From the NCBI GenBank assembly GCA_902522865.1, contig CABYXC010000005.1, positions 25,679 through 89,678 on the forward strand: 64,000 nucleotides of DNA, given 5' to 3'. This document shows positions 9,278-18,914 of this stretch, in pieces. This DNA is from an uncultured Alphaproteobacteria bacterium. GTDB lineage: Bacteria; Pseudomonadota; Alphaproteobacteria; HIMB59; GCA-002718135. Both the position numbers and the translations under genes were made by a program. Under the pieces are notes generated by a model. That model searched no databases. It was not told the DNA's origin and was given only the letters and a program-made list of their open reading frames with translations. Position 1 is the stretch's first letter. The number at the start of each line of letters is the position of its first letter.

Positions 9278-10496
9278 ATCAATAAAACAAGTTGTAATTT
9301 TATGTGGTGGAAGAGGTTCAAGATTAATGCCTTTAACAAATAAGGTACCTAAGCCGATGGTTGATATAAATGGAAAGCCTTTTTTGTTAATTCTGATAGA
9401 ATATCTTAAATCTTTAAATTTGAAAAATTTTTTACTGTTAACAGGTTACAAGAATAAAATAATAAGTAATTACTTTGGAAATGGTTCAAAATTTAATTTA
9501 AATATAAGCTATTCAAATAGTCCGTTATCTACGAATACTGCAAAAAGGTTATTTTTATCTAAAAATCAATTGAAGGATAATTTTTTATTAATGTATTCAG
9601 ATAATTTTTTTAATTTTGATCTAGAATCATTAACAAAACTCCATAATAATCAAATTACTTCTTTAATTATCAAAAAAACTCCTGGAAACATTTATTTTGA
9701 CAGAAAGACAAAATCTTTTAGATACTTTTCAAAAAGAAGTAAAAATAATCACTACGTAGAATTAGGATGTATGATAATCAATAAAGATTTTATTTTTAAA
9801 TTCTTAAATAATAATAATGTATCTTTAAGTGAAATATTAGAAACTGTATCATTCTCATATCCAATTACTATTAAAGAAATTATTAATTCTTATTATAGTA
9901 TAGGAGATAAAAAAAGATTAAAGAAAACCAAAGAATTGTTACTGTCTAAAAAAATAATTCTTATTGATCGAGATGGTGTAATTAACAAAAAGAAAAAAAA
10001 AGGTTTTTATGTATCTAAATGGGACCAAATGGATTTTATCAAAGATACAATTAAATCACTGATTTCTATGTCAAAAAAAGGTTATAAATTTATTATAATC
10101 TCAAATCAAGCTGGATTATCAAGAAATATGATAAAAAAAAATGATTATAAAAAAATAAATTTAAATCTTAAAAAAATGTTTAAAAATTTAAAAATCAATT
10201 TATTAAATATTTATACATGCCCGCATCATTGGGACGATAAATGTTTTTGTAGAAAGCCCAACCCAGGTTTATTTTTTAAAGCTTCGAAAAAGTATAATTT
10301 CAGATTAGACAAAGTTGTTTATATAGGTGATCAGCAAAGTGACTTAGAAGCATCTTACAAAGCATTTGTTAAGCCAGTTCTTTTAGTAAATAAAAATAAA
10401 TACAATAAAATAACAAATAAATTTAAGCCCATTATGCATTCTTCAAAATTGTCTTTATTAATCAATAAAATTGATAAATTTTATGCAAGTCAATAA
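9267..10496 (+). CDS. Fused sugar-1-phosphate nucleotidyltransferase / HAD-IIIA phosphatase (HddC-GmhB-like)
   Basis: Two enzymes are fused in 409 residues. Residues 1-225 are a nucleotidyltransferase with GGRGSRLMPLT (14-24) and PKPM, and YSDNFFNFD as the metal-binding strand. Residues about 228-405 are a HAD phosphatase of the GmhB/HisB-N type: IDRDGVIN near 231-238 with the nucleophile and acid/base aspartates, SNQAG, the zinc loop CPHHWDDKCFCRKPNPG near 318-334, and GDQQSDLEA. In heptose pathways these two activities dephosphorylate the 1,7-bisphosphate and then add GMP or AMP. I infer the same here, with a related sugar possible. Confidence 0.85.
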   Translation: MKNKSIKQVVILCGGRGSRLMPLTNKVPKPMVDINGKPFLLILIEYLKSLNLKNFLLLTGYKNKIISNYFGNGSKFNLNISYSNSPLSTNTAKRLFLSKNQLKDNFLLMYSDNFFNFDLESLTKLHNNQITSLIIKKTPGNIYFDRKTKSFRYFSKRSKNNHYVELGCMIINKDFIFKFLNNNNVSLSEILETVSFSYPITIKEIINSYYSIGDKKRLKKTKELLLSKKIILIDRDGVINKKKKKGFYVSKWDQMDFIKDTIKSLISMSKKGYKFIIISNQAGLSRNMIKKNDYKKINLNLKKMFKNLKINLLNIYTCPHHWDDKCFCRKPNPGLFFKASKKYNFRLDKVVYIGDQQSDLEASYKAFVKPVLLVNKNKYNKITNKFKPIMHSSKLSLLINKIDKFYASQ

Positions 10497-11622
10497 TCAT
10501 AATTTAAAGATATTTTTAATTATTGTTTTTTCTTCAGTAATTTTATTAAAATTTATTTATATTTTTATTTCAGATTATTTTCATGCAGCACTTTTTGTTG
10601 GTGGTGACGCTTATGGTCTTTTTATGGAGTCAATTTTGTATGGTAAAGATATTAAAATGCCTTCACTCGAAAATCCACTTACTTACTTTTTTATGGTATT
10701 AGGCAAGACTTATCTATTTACTTTTCAAGATTATATTTGGGCTTCAACTATATCAATAATAGCTTGGTTTATATCTTTTATCTTTTTATATAAATCTATG
10801 AAATTATTAAAATTTAGTTCACAGAATATTTTCATAGCTGCAATAATATTTTCTTTTACTCCCTCCATTTTTACAATTACATCGACTACTCTAAGAGAAG
10901 TTTGGCAATTATTACTAGTAAATATAATTTTATATTTACTAATTAAAACATATTTAAATCAATCTAAGTTTTTTTTTCCTATTCTACTTATATTAATCTC
11001 TACAATTTTATTATTTATTTTGCACAGGGCTTTAATTTTATTCGGATTGTATTCTTTGCTAATAATTTTTTTAATAATATTTATTAAATTAAAGATAAAA
11101 ATTATTTTTCAACCCTTTTTATTAATAATTACTTTAATTCCACTAATTGTTTTTTTATTTTATTTTTATAATTTTTATATGGAAAATGGTTGGGTTCAAT
11201 TAAAAAAAGGAATACCTTTAGCAATCGAACAATACCAACAGGGCGTACTAAACACTGCCAATGCAAGAAGTGATTATATCTCAGAAGTATCTATTAAAAA
11301 TTATATTGATTTATTTACATATCTACCAATTAATTTTTTTAAATATTTATTTGAACCAATCTTTTCTTTAAATAAGATATCATCTTTAAAAGATATAATC
11401 GCTTTAAGTGAAAATTTAATAAGATTCATATTAATTTTATTATTTTTTATAAAAATAAGAATTAAAAATTTTATATTTTTGTATATATTTTCAATGTATT
11501 TGTTTTTAGAATTAATATGGTCATTTGGAACTGTAAATTGGGGAACTGCATTACGCCATCATATACCCTCTATAGGTCTTTTAATTGTATGTGCATTACA
11601 CAAAAAACAAATTGAAAATTAA
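10483..11622 (+). CDS. Polytopic membrane protein of the polysaccharide cluster (possible polymerase)
   Basis: This is a 379-residue integral membrane protein with about nine or ten hydrophobic segments (for example IFLIIVFSSVILLKF near the N-terminus) and one larger hydrophilic loop around residues 230-280 (IEQYQQGVLNTANARSDY). No enzyme motif is recognised. Position and topology would suit a Wzy-type polymerase or a lipid-linked-sugar glycosyltransferase, but this is inference. I chose ATG 10483; a TTG at 10471 is in frame but lacks a ribosome-binding site. It overlaps the previous gene by 14 bases. Confidence 0.6.
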   Translation: MQVNNHNLKIFLIIVFSSVILLKFIYIFISDYFHAALFVGGDAYGLFMESILYGKDIKMPSLENPLTYFFMVLGKTYLFTFQDYIWASTISIIAWFISFIFLYKSMKLLKFSSQNIFIAAIIFSFTPSIFTITSTTLREVWQLLLVNIILYLLIKTYLNQSKFFFPILLILISTILLFILHRALILFGLYSLLIIFLIIFIKLKIKIIFQPFLLIITLIPLIVFLFYFYNFYMENGWVQLKKGIPLAIEQYQQGVLNTANARSDYISEVSIKNYIDLFTYLPINFFKYLFEPIFSLNKISSLKDIIALSENLIRFILILLFFIKIRIKNFIFLYIFSMYLFLELIWSFGTVNWGTALRHHIPSIGLLIVCALHKKQIEN

Positions 11623-11638
11623 TTATAAAATAATTTAA

Positions 11639-12472
11639 ATGTCAAAAAAAAATAATTCAAATAAAACTATCGAAGAATTTGGAAATGAATGGAATAAATT
11701 TGATCAATCTAAACTTAATCAAAAAGAATTAAAAGAAATTACAAAAAGATATTTTGATATTTTTCCATCTGAATACCTTAATAAACAATTTGTAGGCTTT
11801 GATTTAGGTTGTGGTAGCGGGCGTTTCGCAAAGCATGTTGCAGATAAAGTTAAAATTTTGCACTGTATTGAACCAAGTGAAGCAATTGAAATTTCAAAAC
11901 AAAATTTGTCACAATATAATAATTGCATTTTTCATTCTAGCTCTGTTGAAGACCTTAAGCTTGAAGAAGAAAGTATGGATTTTGGGTTTTCCCTTGGAGT
12001 TCTTCACCATACTGTAGATCCTTTAAATGGACTTAAAATATGTAACAAACTTCTTAAAAAAAATTCACCCTTTTTATTGTATTTGTATTATTCTTTTGAA
12101 AATAAACCAACTTGGTTTAAGCTTTTATGGAAAATTTCTAATTTTTTAAGATTGTCTATTTCTATAATGCCAAAACAAATTAAGTTTTTAGTAACTGAAA
12201 TAATTGCTCTATTCATTTATTTCCCCTTAGCTAGAATTGCTAAAATACTTGAAAAAAAATTAAAATTTAATGTAGATAATTTTCCTCTCAGTGCTTATCG
12301 TAACTTGAGTTACTACACAATGAGAACAGATTCTTTAGACAGATTTGGTACAAGAATTGAAAAAAGGTTTTCAAAAAAAGAAATTAATTCTATGTTAATT
12401 GAGGCAGGTTTCCATAAAATTAAATTTTCAGATAAAATACCTTATTGGGTTGTGTTAGGTTATAAAAAATAA
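11639..12472 (+). CDS. Class I SAM-dependent methyltransferase
   Basis: This 277-residue protein contains the SAM loop FDLGCGSGRFAKHVA near 55-69, an acidic motif II (HCIEPSE) and FSLGVLHHTVDP near 118-129, the motif IV of Methyltransf_11 enzymes. After about residue 150 there is a membrane-like stretch and a basic segment, often seen in methyltransferases of glycan clusters. It probably methylates a sugar or lipid-linked intermediate. It sits between the membrane protein and the AsnB gene in the same direction. The acceptor is unknown. Confidence 0.75.
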   Translation: MSKKNNSNKTIEEFGNEWNKFDQSKLNQKELKEITKRYFDIFPSEYLNKQFVGFDLGCGSGRFAKHVADKVKILHCIEPSEAIEISKQNLSQYNNCIFHSSSVEDLKLEEESMDFGFSLGVLHHTVDPLNGLKICNKLLKKNSPFLLYLYYSFENKPTWFKLLWKISNFLRLSISIMPKQIKFLVTEIIALFIYFPLARIAKILEKKLKFNVDNFPLSAYRNLSYYTMRTDSLDRFGTRIEKRFSKKEINSMLIEAGFHKIKFSDKIPYWVVLGYKK

Positions 12473-12475
12473 ATT

Positions 12476-14407
12476 ATGTGTGGGTTAACTTCAATTATTA
12501 CAAATAGTACTAACACTAACAAACTTAAAAATTTTTTAATTAATATGAATAATGAAATCTCTCATAGAGGTCCCGACAGTGAGGGGTATTGGAATTCTTC
12601 AAATGGAAAAGTATTTTTTGCTCATAAAAGATTATCAATTGTTGATTTATCAAATAATGGGCACCAACCAATGCATTCAAAAAATAGAAATTTTACAATT
12701 ATATTCAACGGTGAAATTTATAATCATTTAGAAATTAGAAAAAAATATTTTCGAAGCCATAGTTTTATAAGTCATTGTGATACCGAAACATTAATTGAGT
12801 CTGTTTGTAAATTAGGTATTAGGCAGACACTCAATATTATAGATGGTATGTTTTCATTTGTTATTTTTGATAATAAAAATAACAAAGTTTATTTAGCTAG
12901 GGATAGAGTCGGAGAGAAGCCATTATATTATACAAAAATTAATCATTTAAATAATAGTTATTTTTTAATATCTTCGGAGATTAAATCATTTAATCAGTAT
13001 CCAGAATTTAATAATGAAATTAATACCGATGCTATAAGTTACTTATTAAAATATAAATATATACCTTCACCAATTACTATCTACAAAAATGTATTTAAGT
13101 TACGGCAGGGCCACTTTGCAGAAATAAATCTAAATAACATGGATTTTAAGGAAAAAATCTATTGGGATATTGAAGAAAATATTTTAAATTCTAAAACTGC
13201 AAATATTAAACAAAATAATTTTGATTATAAATATGATCTAAAAAAAAAATTAGAAAAATCTGTAAAACAACAATTACTAGGAGATGTTGAAATTGGATGC
13301 TTTTTATCAGGAGGGATAGACTCTTCATTGATTGCATCGATAATGTCATCGATGCATAATAGATCAATTAGTACTTTTTCAGTTGGTTTTGATAATGAAG
13401 AATTCGATGAATCTAAAAATGCAAAAAAAATTTCACAAATATTGAAAACTAATCATAATGAATTAATTTTAAATGAGAAAGACGTTATAAAATCTATACC
13501 TGACATAGTAAAAACTTATGACGAACCTTTTTCTGATTCTTCACAAATACCAACTTATTTAATATCTAAATTTGCCTCTTCAAAACTAAAAGTATGTTTA
13601 TCTGGTGATGGTGGAGATGAATTATTTGGAGGGTACAATAGATATTTATTTATAAATAAATATTGGAAATTTATAGGTATGACTCCATTATTATTTAGAA
13701 AAAATATAAGTAACTTAATTAGAAAACTAAGCCCCAAAACAATAGATAATTTTTTTAATTTAATAAAATATAAAAAATATAATTTTTATGGAGATAAAAT
13801 TCATAAAATTTGTAATTCTTTACACTTTAAAAACTTTAGTGATTTTAATGATAGTGTATTAAGTGATTTGAATGATGATAATAACCTCTTAATAAGTAAA
13901 AATATTCAAAAATTAGATCTTACAAATAATAAAATAAATAATTTAAACAAAACAGAGATTTTAATGTTAAACGATTTAAAATTTTATTTACCAGATGATA
14001 TTTTAGTTAAGGTTGATAGAGCTGCAATGAAAAACTCTTTAGAAACAAGAATGCCTTTTTTAAGTAAAGAAATAATTGATTATTCATGGCGAATACCATT
14101 TGACCAAAAAATTAAGAATAATAATTCGAAACATATTCTTAAAGATTTACTTAAAGATTATATTCCAGAAAATATAATTGAAAAAAAGAAAAAGGGTTTT
14201 GCATTACCTCTTGCTGACTGGTTTAGAAATGACTTATATGAATGGGTTAATGAAAGCTTAAATAAAAAGGAAATTAACAAATATAATATTTTCAATTATA
14301 GTGAAGTCTCAAAAATTTGGGAAGAACATAAATTAAATAAAAAAAATAACCATTCAATAATATGGAGTATAATTACTATACAAAATTGGTTAAAAAATAA
14401 TCAATGA
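12476..14407 (+). CDS. asnB: Asparagine synthase (glutamine-hydrolysing) family amidotransferase
   Basis: This 643-residue enzyme has an N-terminal class II glutaminase domain starting MCGL, with Cys2 as the nucleophile after Met removal, HRGPDSEG near 31-38 and the FNGEIYNH segment. The synthetase domain has the ATP PP-loop FLSGGIDSS near 275-283 and CLSGDGGDELFGGY near 373-386. In sugar clusters such AsnB homologues often amidate a uronic acid or aminate a glycan acid instead of making asparagine. The dehydrogenase gene directly downstream makes an uronate, which supports that reading. The junction with it is ATGA. Confidence 0.85.
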   Translation: MCGLTSIITNSTNTNKLKNFLINMNNEISHRGPDSEGYWNSSNGKVFFAHKRLSIVDLSNNGHQPMHSKNRNFTIIFNGEIYNHLEIRKKYFRSHSFISHCDTETLIESVCKLGIRQTLNIIDGMFSFVIFDNKNNKVYLARDRVGEKPLYYTKINHLNNSYFLISSEIKSFNQYPEFNNEINTDAISYLLKYKYIPSPITIYKNVFKLRQGHFAEINLNNMDFKEKIYWDIEENILNSKTANIKQNNFDYKYDLKKKLEKSVKQQLLGDVEIGCFLSGGIDSSLIASIMSSMHNRSISTFSVGFDNEEFDESKNAKKISQILKTNHNELILNEKDVIKSIPDIVKTYDEPFSDSSQIPTYLISKFASSKLKVCLSGDGGDELFGGYNRYLFINKYWKFIGMTPLLFRKNISNLIRKLSPKTIDNFFNLIKYKKYNFYGDKIHKICNSLHFKNFSDFNDSVLSDLNDDNNLLISKNIQKLDLTNNKINNLNKTEILMLNDLKFYLPDDILVKVDRAAMKNSLETRMPFLSKEIIDYSWRIPFDQKIKNNNSKHILKDLLKDYIPENIIEKKKKGFALPLADWFRNDLYEWVNESLNKKEINKYNIFNYSEVSKIWEEHKLNKKNNHSIIWSIITIQNWLKNNQ

Positions 14408-15687
14408 ATAAAATTAAAATTGCAATAATCGGTTTAGGCTATGTAGGGCTTCCTTTAGCAATTGAATTAAGTAAATACTATAGAGTTATCGGTTATGATC
14501 ATTTTGAAAAAAGGATTAAAACATTAAAAAATTTTAAAGATAATAATAATCAGTTTAATAAAACAGATTTAAAAAAATCAAAAATTGAATTTACAAAAAA
14601 TGAAAAAGATTTAAAAAAAGCAGATATTTACATAATTTGTGTTCCTACTCCTGTAGATTTTAGAAAAAAACCAGATTTAAAAAATCTTATAGATGCATCT
14701 AAACTAGTATCTAAAAATTTAACAAATAGTAACATTGTCATATATGAATCTACAGTATATCCTGGAACAACTGAAAATGTCTGTCAGCCAATACTTGAAA
14801 AATATTCAAAATTGAAGTGTAACAAAGATTTTTTTTTAGGATATAGCCCAGAAAGAATTAATCCTGGTGATAAAAAACATACTTTGCCAAATATAAAAAA
14901 AGTTGTTTCAGCAAATAATAAAAATACTCTTCAAAAAATTTATTCAATATATTCAAAAATTATAAAAGCTGGAGTTTATAAAGCTGAAAATATTAAGACA
15001 GCTGAAGCAGCAAAGATCATTGAAAATACACAAAGAGATATTAATATTGCATTTATGAACGAATTATCAATAATTTTTGAAAAAATGTCAATAAATACAA
15101 AAGAGGTTATCAATGCTGCTTCAACTAAATGGAATTTTATTAAATTTAAACCAGGATTAGTTGGGGGACATTGTATTGGTGTTGATCCTTATTATTTAGC
15201 TTATGCATCTAAAAAATATGGTTATAATTCGAACTTTATTTTATCAGGTCGTTCAATCAACGAACATGCGTATAAAAGAGTTTTAGAAAAAATAAAAATA
15301 TTTATCTCAAATATAAATAATAAACGTAAAATAAATACTTTAGTTCTGGGTCTAGCTTTTAAGGAAAATTGCCCAGATATTAGAAACTCACAAGCAATTA
15401 AAATAGTAGAAAATATTATGAAAATAAAAAATGTTAATATTAAATTATTTGATCCAGTAATAAATAAAGAGGATTTGAATCAAAAATTTAAGTCTAGAAT
15501 AATTGACACTTTTAATAAGGAAAAGTATGATATTGTCTTATATCTTGTCCCACATAAAAAAATAAAAGAATTAACATTTAATAAAATTAAACAAACATTA
15601 AAAAAAGGATCATTAGTTATTGATATACATAGTATTATTAAATATAATAAAATAAAAAATATTACAAAAAATTACTATACCTTTTAA
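14404..15687 (+). CDS. Nucleotide-sugar 6-dehydrogenase (UDP-HexNAc dehydrogenase, WbpA/TviB type)
   Basis: This 427-residue enzyme oxidises the C6 hydroxyl of a UDP-sugar to the uronic acid in two NAD-linked steps. GLGYVGLPLAIEL (10-22) is the NAD loop; the catalytic cysteine is in GGHCIGVDPYYLA near 253-265. VLGLAFKENCPDIRNS near 317 marks the C-terminal UDP-binding domain. The GLPLAIELSKYYRVIGYD start and GHCIGVDPYYL motif point to the UDP-N-acetylhexosamine group (WbpA, TviB, VipA) more than to UDP-glucose dehydrogenase. It overlaps asnB by 4 bases. Confidence 0.88.
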   Translation: MNKIKIAIIGLGYVGLPLAIELSKYYRVIGYDHFEKRIKTLKNFKDNNNQFNKTDLKKSKIEFTKNEKDLKKADIYIICVPTPVDFRKKPDLKNLIDASKLVSKNLTNSNIVIYESTVYPGTTENVCQPILEKYSKLKCNKDFFLGYSPERINPGDKKHTLPNIKKVVSANNKNTLQKIYSIYSKIIKAGVYKAENIKTAEAAKIIENTQRDINIAFMNELSIIFEKMSINTKEVINAASTKWNFIKFKPGLVGGHCIGVDPYYLAYASKKYGYNSNFILSGRSINEHAYKRVLEKIKIFISNINNKRKINTLVLGLAFKENCPDIRNSQAIKIVENIMKIKNVNIKLFDPVINKEDLNQKFKSRIIDTFNKEKYDIVLYLVPHKKIKELTFNKIKQTLKKGSLVIDIHSIIKYNKIKNITKNYYTF

Positions 15688-15689
15688 AA

Positions 15690-16340
15690 ATGACAAATAA
15701 TAAAGTAGAAACTTTTTTTGATTCATACGCTGTAGATTTTGACTCAATCTATGGAGAAGGTAAAAAAAGATCTTTTTTTACCCAAATTGTTGATAAGTTG
15801 TTTAGACAATCAATGTACAATAGATATAAACTCTCAATTGATTTTATTTTAAAAAATAACGATATTAAAACTTGCCTTGATATAGGAACTGGCCCTGGCA
15901 GATATTGTATCGATATATCAAGAAATAAGGTTAATACATTTGGCGTAGATGTGTCTTCTGAGATGATAAAATTAGCTAATTCAAAGGTACCAAGTAATTT
16001 AACAGATCTTATAAAATTTGAATGTATTGATTATATGGATTTAAAGCTAGACATTAAATATGATGTATCTGTTTTAATGGGTTTTTTCGATTATATTCAA
16101 AAACCTGAAGTTGTGTTTGATAAATTAAAAAATGATACATCTAGTTATATTTTAGCATCTTTTCCAAAATTATATGAACCACTAGCAATTCAGAGATATA
16201 TAAGATACACAATGAGTAAGTGTCCATTATATTTATATAGTAAAAAAAGATTAATAAATATTTTAAAGAATTGTAACTTAAATAATTTTGAAATAATAAA
16301 TAATCACAGAGAATATTTTCTAATTGTAAAATTAAATTAA
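15690..16340 (+). CDS. Class I SAM-dependent methyltransferase
   Basis: This 216-residue protein has the SAM loop CLDIGTGPGRYCID near 65-78, the acidic loop FGVDVSSEMIK and a motif IV region, VLMGFFDYIQKP. The N-terminus (YAVDFDSIYGEG) resembles small methyltransferases of the MgPME-cyclase/UbiE type, but such N-termini also occur in sugar clusters. I infer a glycan- or intermediate-modifying enzyme because both neighbours are polysaccharide genes 2-5 bases away. The substrate is unknown. Confidence 0.75.
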   Translation: MTNNKVETFFDSYAVDFDSIYGEGKKRSFFTQIVDKLFRQSMYNRYKLSIDFILKNNDIKTCLDIGTGPGRYCIDISRNKVNTFGVDVSSEMIKLANSKVPSNLTDLIKFECIDYMDLKLDIKYDVSVLMGFFDYIQKPEVVFDKLKNDTSSYILASFPKLYEPLAIQRYIRYTMSKCPLYLYSKKRLINILKNCNLNNFEIINNHREYFLIVKLN

Positions 16341-16344
16341 CCAA

Positions 16345-17190
16345 ATGCAAAAAATTGCAGTTTTTGGATTAGATTTAGAAGATTGGTATCATTTAGATTA
16401 TATTAAAAATTATTCTTATAGCGATATTAATTACTCAATGCTTGATGGATTTGATAATTTTATCAAAATTTGTGAAGAATATAAAATTCAATCAACATTA
16501 TTTGTTGTTGGTGAAATCTCTAAAAATATTCATAGAAAATTATCAAATTTATCAAATATTGGATATGAAATTGCATCCCATTCGGAAACACATCAGAGAC
16601 CTTTATCTATTTCAAAAAAACAATTTATTAATGAAATAGAAATATCAAAAAAAAAATTAGAAGATATAGTGCAAAAAAATATAATTGGATTTAGAGCTCC
16701 GTGTTTTAGTTTGAATAGAGAATATTTAAATATTTTAATAAAAAAGAATTATAAATATGACTCAAGTAAAATTGAATTTGATAATCATCCGCTTTATGGA
16801 AATATTGATTTACAAGGTTTTAAAAAAGTATATGAAAACATATATTCACTTAATAATTTTGTAGAATTTGGTATTCCAGTTTATCAATCTTTATTCTTTA
16901 AATTTCCATTTAGTGGTGGAGGATATTTAAGGTTATTGCCAAAAATATATATTAAAAATATTCTTAGTAAAATTAATAAATCACCTCAACCTCTTTTTTT
17001 TTATATACACCCATTTGAATTATCTGAAAAAAAACTTACTGGAGTAAATCTAAATTTTAAAAATAAATTTAGATTTGAAATTGGGAGAAAATCATTAAAC
17101 TCAAAGATAAAATATATTATAGAATTATTAAAAGAAAATAAATGGGAAATCACCACTTTTGATAAATTATATGAAGGCATTATTAAATAA
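16345..17190 (+). CDS. Polysaccharide deacetylase family protein (NodB fold, XrtA-locus type)
   Basis: This 281-residue protein has the NodB homology motifs: FGLDLEDWYH (7-16) with the metal-binding aspartate, SHSETHQRP near 76-84 giving the H-x3-H metal site, and GFRAPCFS near 115. C-terminally it has the HPFEL segment. The layout resembles deacetylases of exosortase/PEP-CTERM polysaccharide loci. It would remove N-acetyl groups from HexNAc residues. No signal peptide is seen, so it may act on a lipid-linked intermediate in the cytoplasm or need another export route. Confidence 0.82.
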   Translation: MQKIAVFGLDLEDWYHLDYIKNYSYSDINYSMLDGFDNFIKICEEYKIQSTLFVVGEISKNIHRKLSNLSNIGYEIASHSETHQRPLSISKKQFINEIEISKKKLEDIVQKNIIGFRAPCFSLNREYLNILIKKNYKYDSSKIEFDNHPLYGNIDLQGFKKVYENIYSLNNFVEFGIPVYQSLFFKFPFSGGGYLRLLPKIYIKNILSKINKSPQPLFFYIHPFELSEKKLTGVNLNFKNKFRFEIGRKSLNSKIKYIIELLKENKWEITTFDKLYEGIIK

Positions 17191-18319
17191 TAAAAAAATT
17201 TTAATTGTTTGTAATTCTACTTTTGCTTTTAATAATTTTCTGAATAATTTTGTAACTGAAATAAAGAAATTTAATAATGAAATTTTTTTAGCTGTTGGAA
17301 AAGATAATCAAAACAAATCTATAAAATTTTACGATAAAAATAATATATTTTTTATAGATATGCCCAAAAGAAATTTTACTAGTGTATTTTCATTTATTAA
17401 AACAACAAAAAATATAATTAAAATAATAAATAAAACTCAAGTTGATATAGTTTTATCAAATAATAGAGATGCAAGTTTTTGTACAAGATTAGGAATATTT
17501 TTTATCAAAAAAAGAAATTTTAAAAATGTTTATTTTGCTCGTGGTTTTTACTTTCATGATGGTCAAAATATTTTAAAATGGTTTTTAAGTTATATTATCG
17601 AATTTTTTTTATTATTAAAAACAGATTATATTTTATCACAATCTAAAGAAGATATTAAAAAAATAAATTATGTAAATTTTTTTTTAAAAGTTCCAATTTA
17701 CTGGGTAGGAAATGGAGTAAATAAATTAAAATACAAATATTATGAGAGAAATATTAATTTAAAAAATATTGAATTTTCAACTACTTGCAGAATTACTAAA
17801 GGAAAAGGTTTAGAGGATCTTATACAAGTTTTCTTGGAACTTTGTGATATCTATACAAATATTAATTTAACAATAATTGGCGGCCCAATATCTAAAAATG
17901 ATCAATATTTTTTTAATAATTTGAAAAATATTATAAAAAAAAATAAATATGGCAAAAAAATAAAATTCACAGGTATTACTGAAAATGTTTATTTCTATTT
18001 AAATAAATCAAATTTTTATGTCCATCCTTCCTATAGAGAGGGCATGCCTAAAAGTTTAATTGAAGCAATGTCAATTGGTCTTGTTCCAATCGCATCAAGA
18101 ATAAGAGGTTCAAGAGAAATAATTAATAACAATATAAATGGTTTTTTATTTAAAAGTAAAAGCAAAAATCAACTTAAATTAAATTTACAAAAGGTTCTGA
18201 ATTTAAATGAAAATGAGTATCAAAAAATTAGTTATAATTCATTTAAAAGTGTAGAAATCTATGACGAAAAAAGTTATCTAAAAAGACAAATTTATGCTCT
18301 TTCCAAAGCTATATCTTAA
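17171..18319 (+). CDS. Family 4 glycosyltransferase
   Basis: This is a GT-B fold enzyme of 382 residues. The C-terminal half shows the GT4 signature: TCRITKGKGLEDLI (donor-domain start), then HPSYREGMPKSLIEAM with the two glutamates of the E-x7-E motif, then PIASRIRGSREII. It resembles PglA/CapM-like transferases that follow the initiating sugar transferase. I chose ATG 17171, which overlaps the deacetylase gene by 20 bases; a TTG 12 bases upstream is possible but has no visible ribosome-binding site. It overlaps the next gene by 26 bases. Confidence 0.85.
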   Translation: MKALLNNKKILIVCNSTFAFNNFLNNFVTEIKKFNNEIFLAVGKDNQNKSIKFYDKNNIFFIDMPKRNFTSVFSFIKTTKNIIKIINKTQVDIVLSNNRDASFCTRLGIFFIKKRNFKNVYFARGFYFHDGQNILKWFLSYIIEFFLLLKTDYILSQSKEDIKKINYVNFFLKVPIYWVGNGVNKLKYKYYERNINLKNIEFSTTCRITKGKGLEDLIQVFLELCDIYTNINLTIIGGPISKNDQYFFNNLKNIIKKNKYGKKIKFTGITENVYFYLNKSNFYVHPSYREGMPKSLIEAMSIGLVPIASRIRGSREIINNNINGFLFKSKSKNQLKLNLQKVLNLNENEYQKISYNSFKSVEIYDEKSYLKRQIYALSKAIS

Positions 18320-18893
18320 ATCTTATCTTTTAACAAAAAGATTGTTTGATATTTTCTTTTCTATTTTTTTTTTATTATTATTAACACCTGTAATTTTTAT
18401 TTTATTTATAACAATTTATATATTTGAAAAGGGAAAATTTATTCATTGGTCAAAACGCGTTGGAAAAAATAATAAAATATTTTTAATGCCTAAGATTAGA
18501 ACAATGAAATTATCAACTCCAGATGTTGCTACACATTTACTAGAAAAAGATGATATATATATTACAAAGATTGGAAAAATTTTGAGAAAAACTAGTTTAG
18601 ATGAAATACCTCAATTATATTCTATTTTAATTGGAGATATGAGTTTTGTTGGCCCTAGGCCAGCATTATTTAATCAATATGATTTAATTGATTTAAGAAC
18701 AAAAAAAAAAATTAATTTAATTCTACCAGGTATAACTGGTTTAGCCCAAATAAATGGTAGAGATCTATTATCAATAAAGGAAAAAGTATCATATGATAAT
18801 GAGTATTTAATTAAAAGATCCTTTTTTTTTGATATTAAAATTATTTTAATTACAATTATTAAAATATTTACAAGCAAAGAGATTGCCCATTAA
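18294..18893 (+). CDS. Initiating undecaprenyl-phosphate sugar phosphotransferase (PglC/WcaJ catalytic domain)
   Basis: This 199-residue bacterial sugar transferase moves a sugar-1-phosphate from a UDP-sugar to undecaprenyl phosphate, starting the repeat unit. KRLFDIFFSIFFLLLLTP (16-33) is the basic start plus re-entrant membrane helix. KIRTM (63-67), TSLDEIPQL near 102, GPRPAL near 122 and PGITGLAQINGR near 148 are the core motifs of the family. It is the short PglC-like form, without extra membrane helices. It is followed 21 bases later by the dehydratase that could supply its UDP-diNAcBac-type substrate. Confidence 0.88.
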   Translation: MLFPKLYLKSYLLTKRLFDIFFSIFFLLLLTPVIFILFITIYIFEKGKFIHWSKRVGKNNKIFLMPKIRTMKLSTPDVATHLLEKDDIYITKIGKILRKTSLDEIPQLYSILIGDMSFVGPRPALFNQYDLIDLRTKKKINLILPGITGLAQINGRDLLSIKEKVSYDNEYLIKRSFFFDIKIILITIIKIFTSKEIAH

Positions 18894-18914
18894 TATGATT
18901 CACTATAATTCAAC

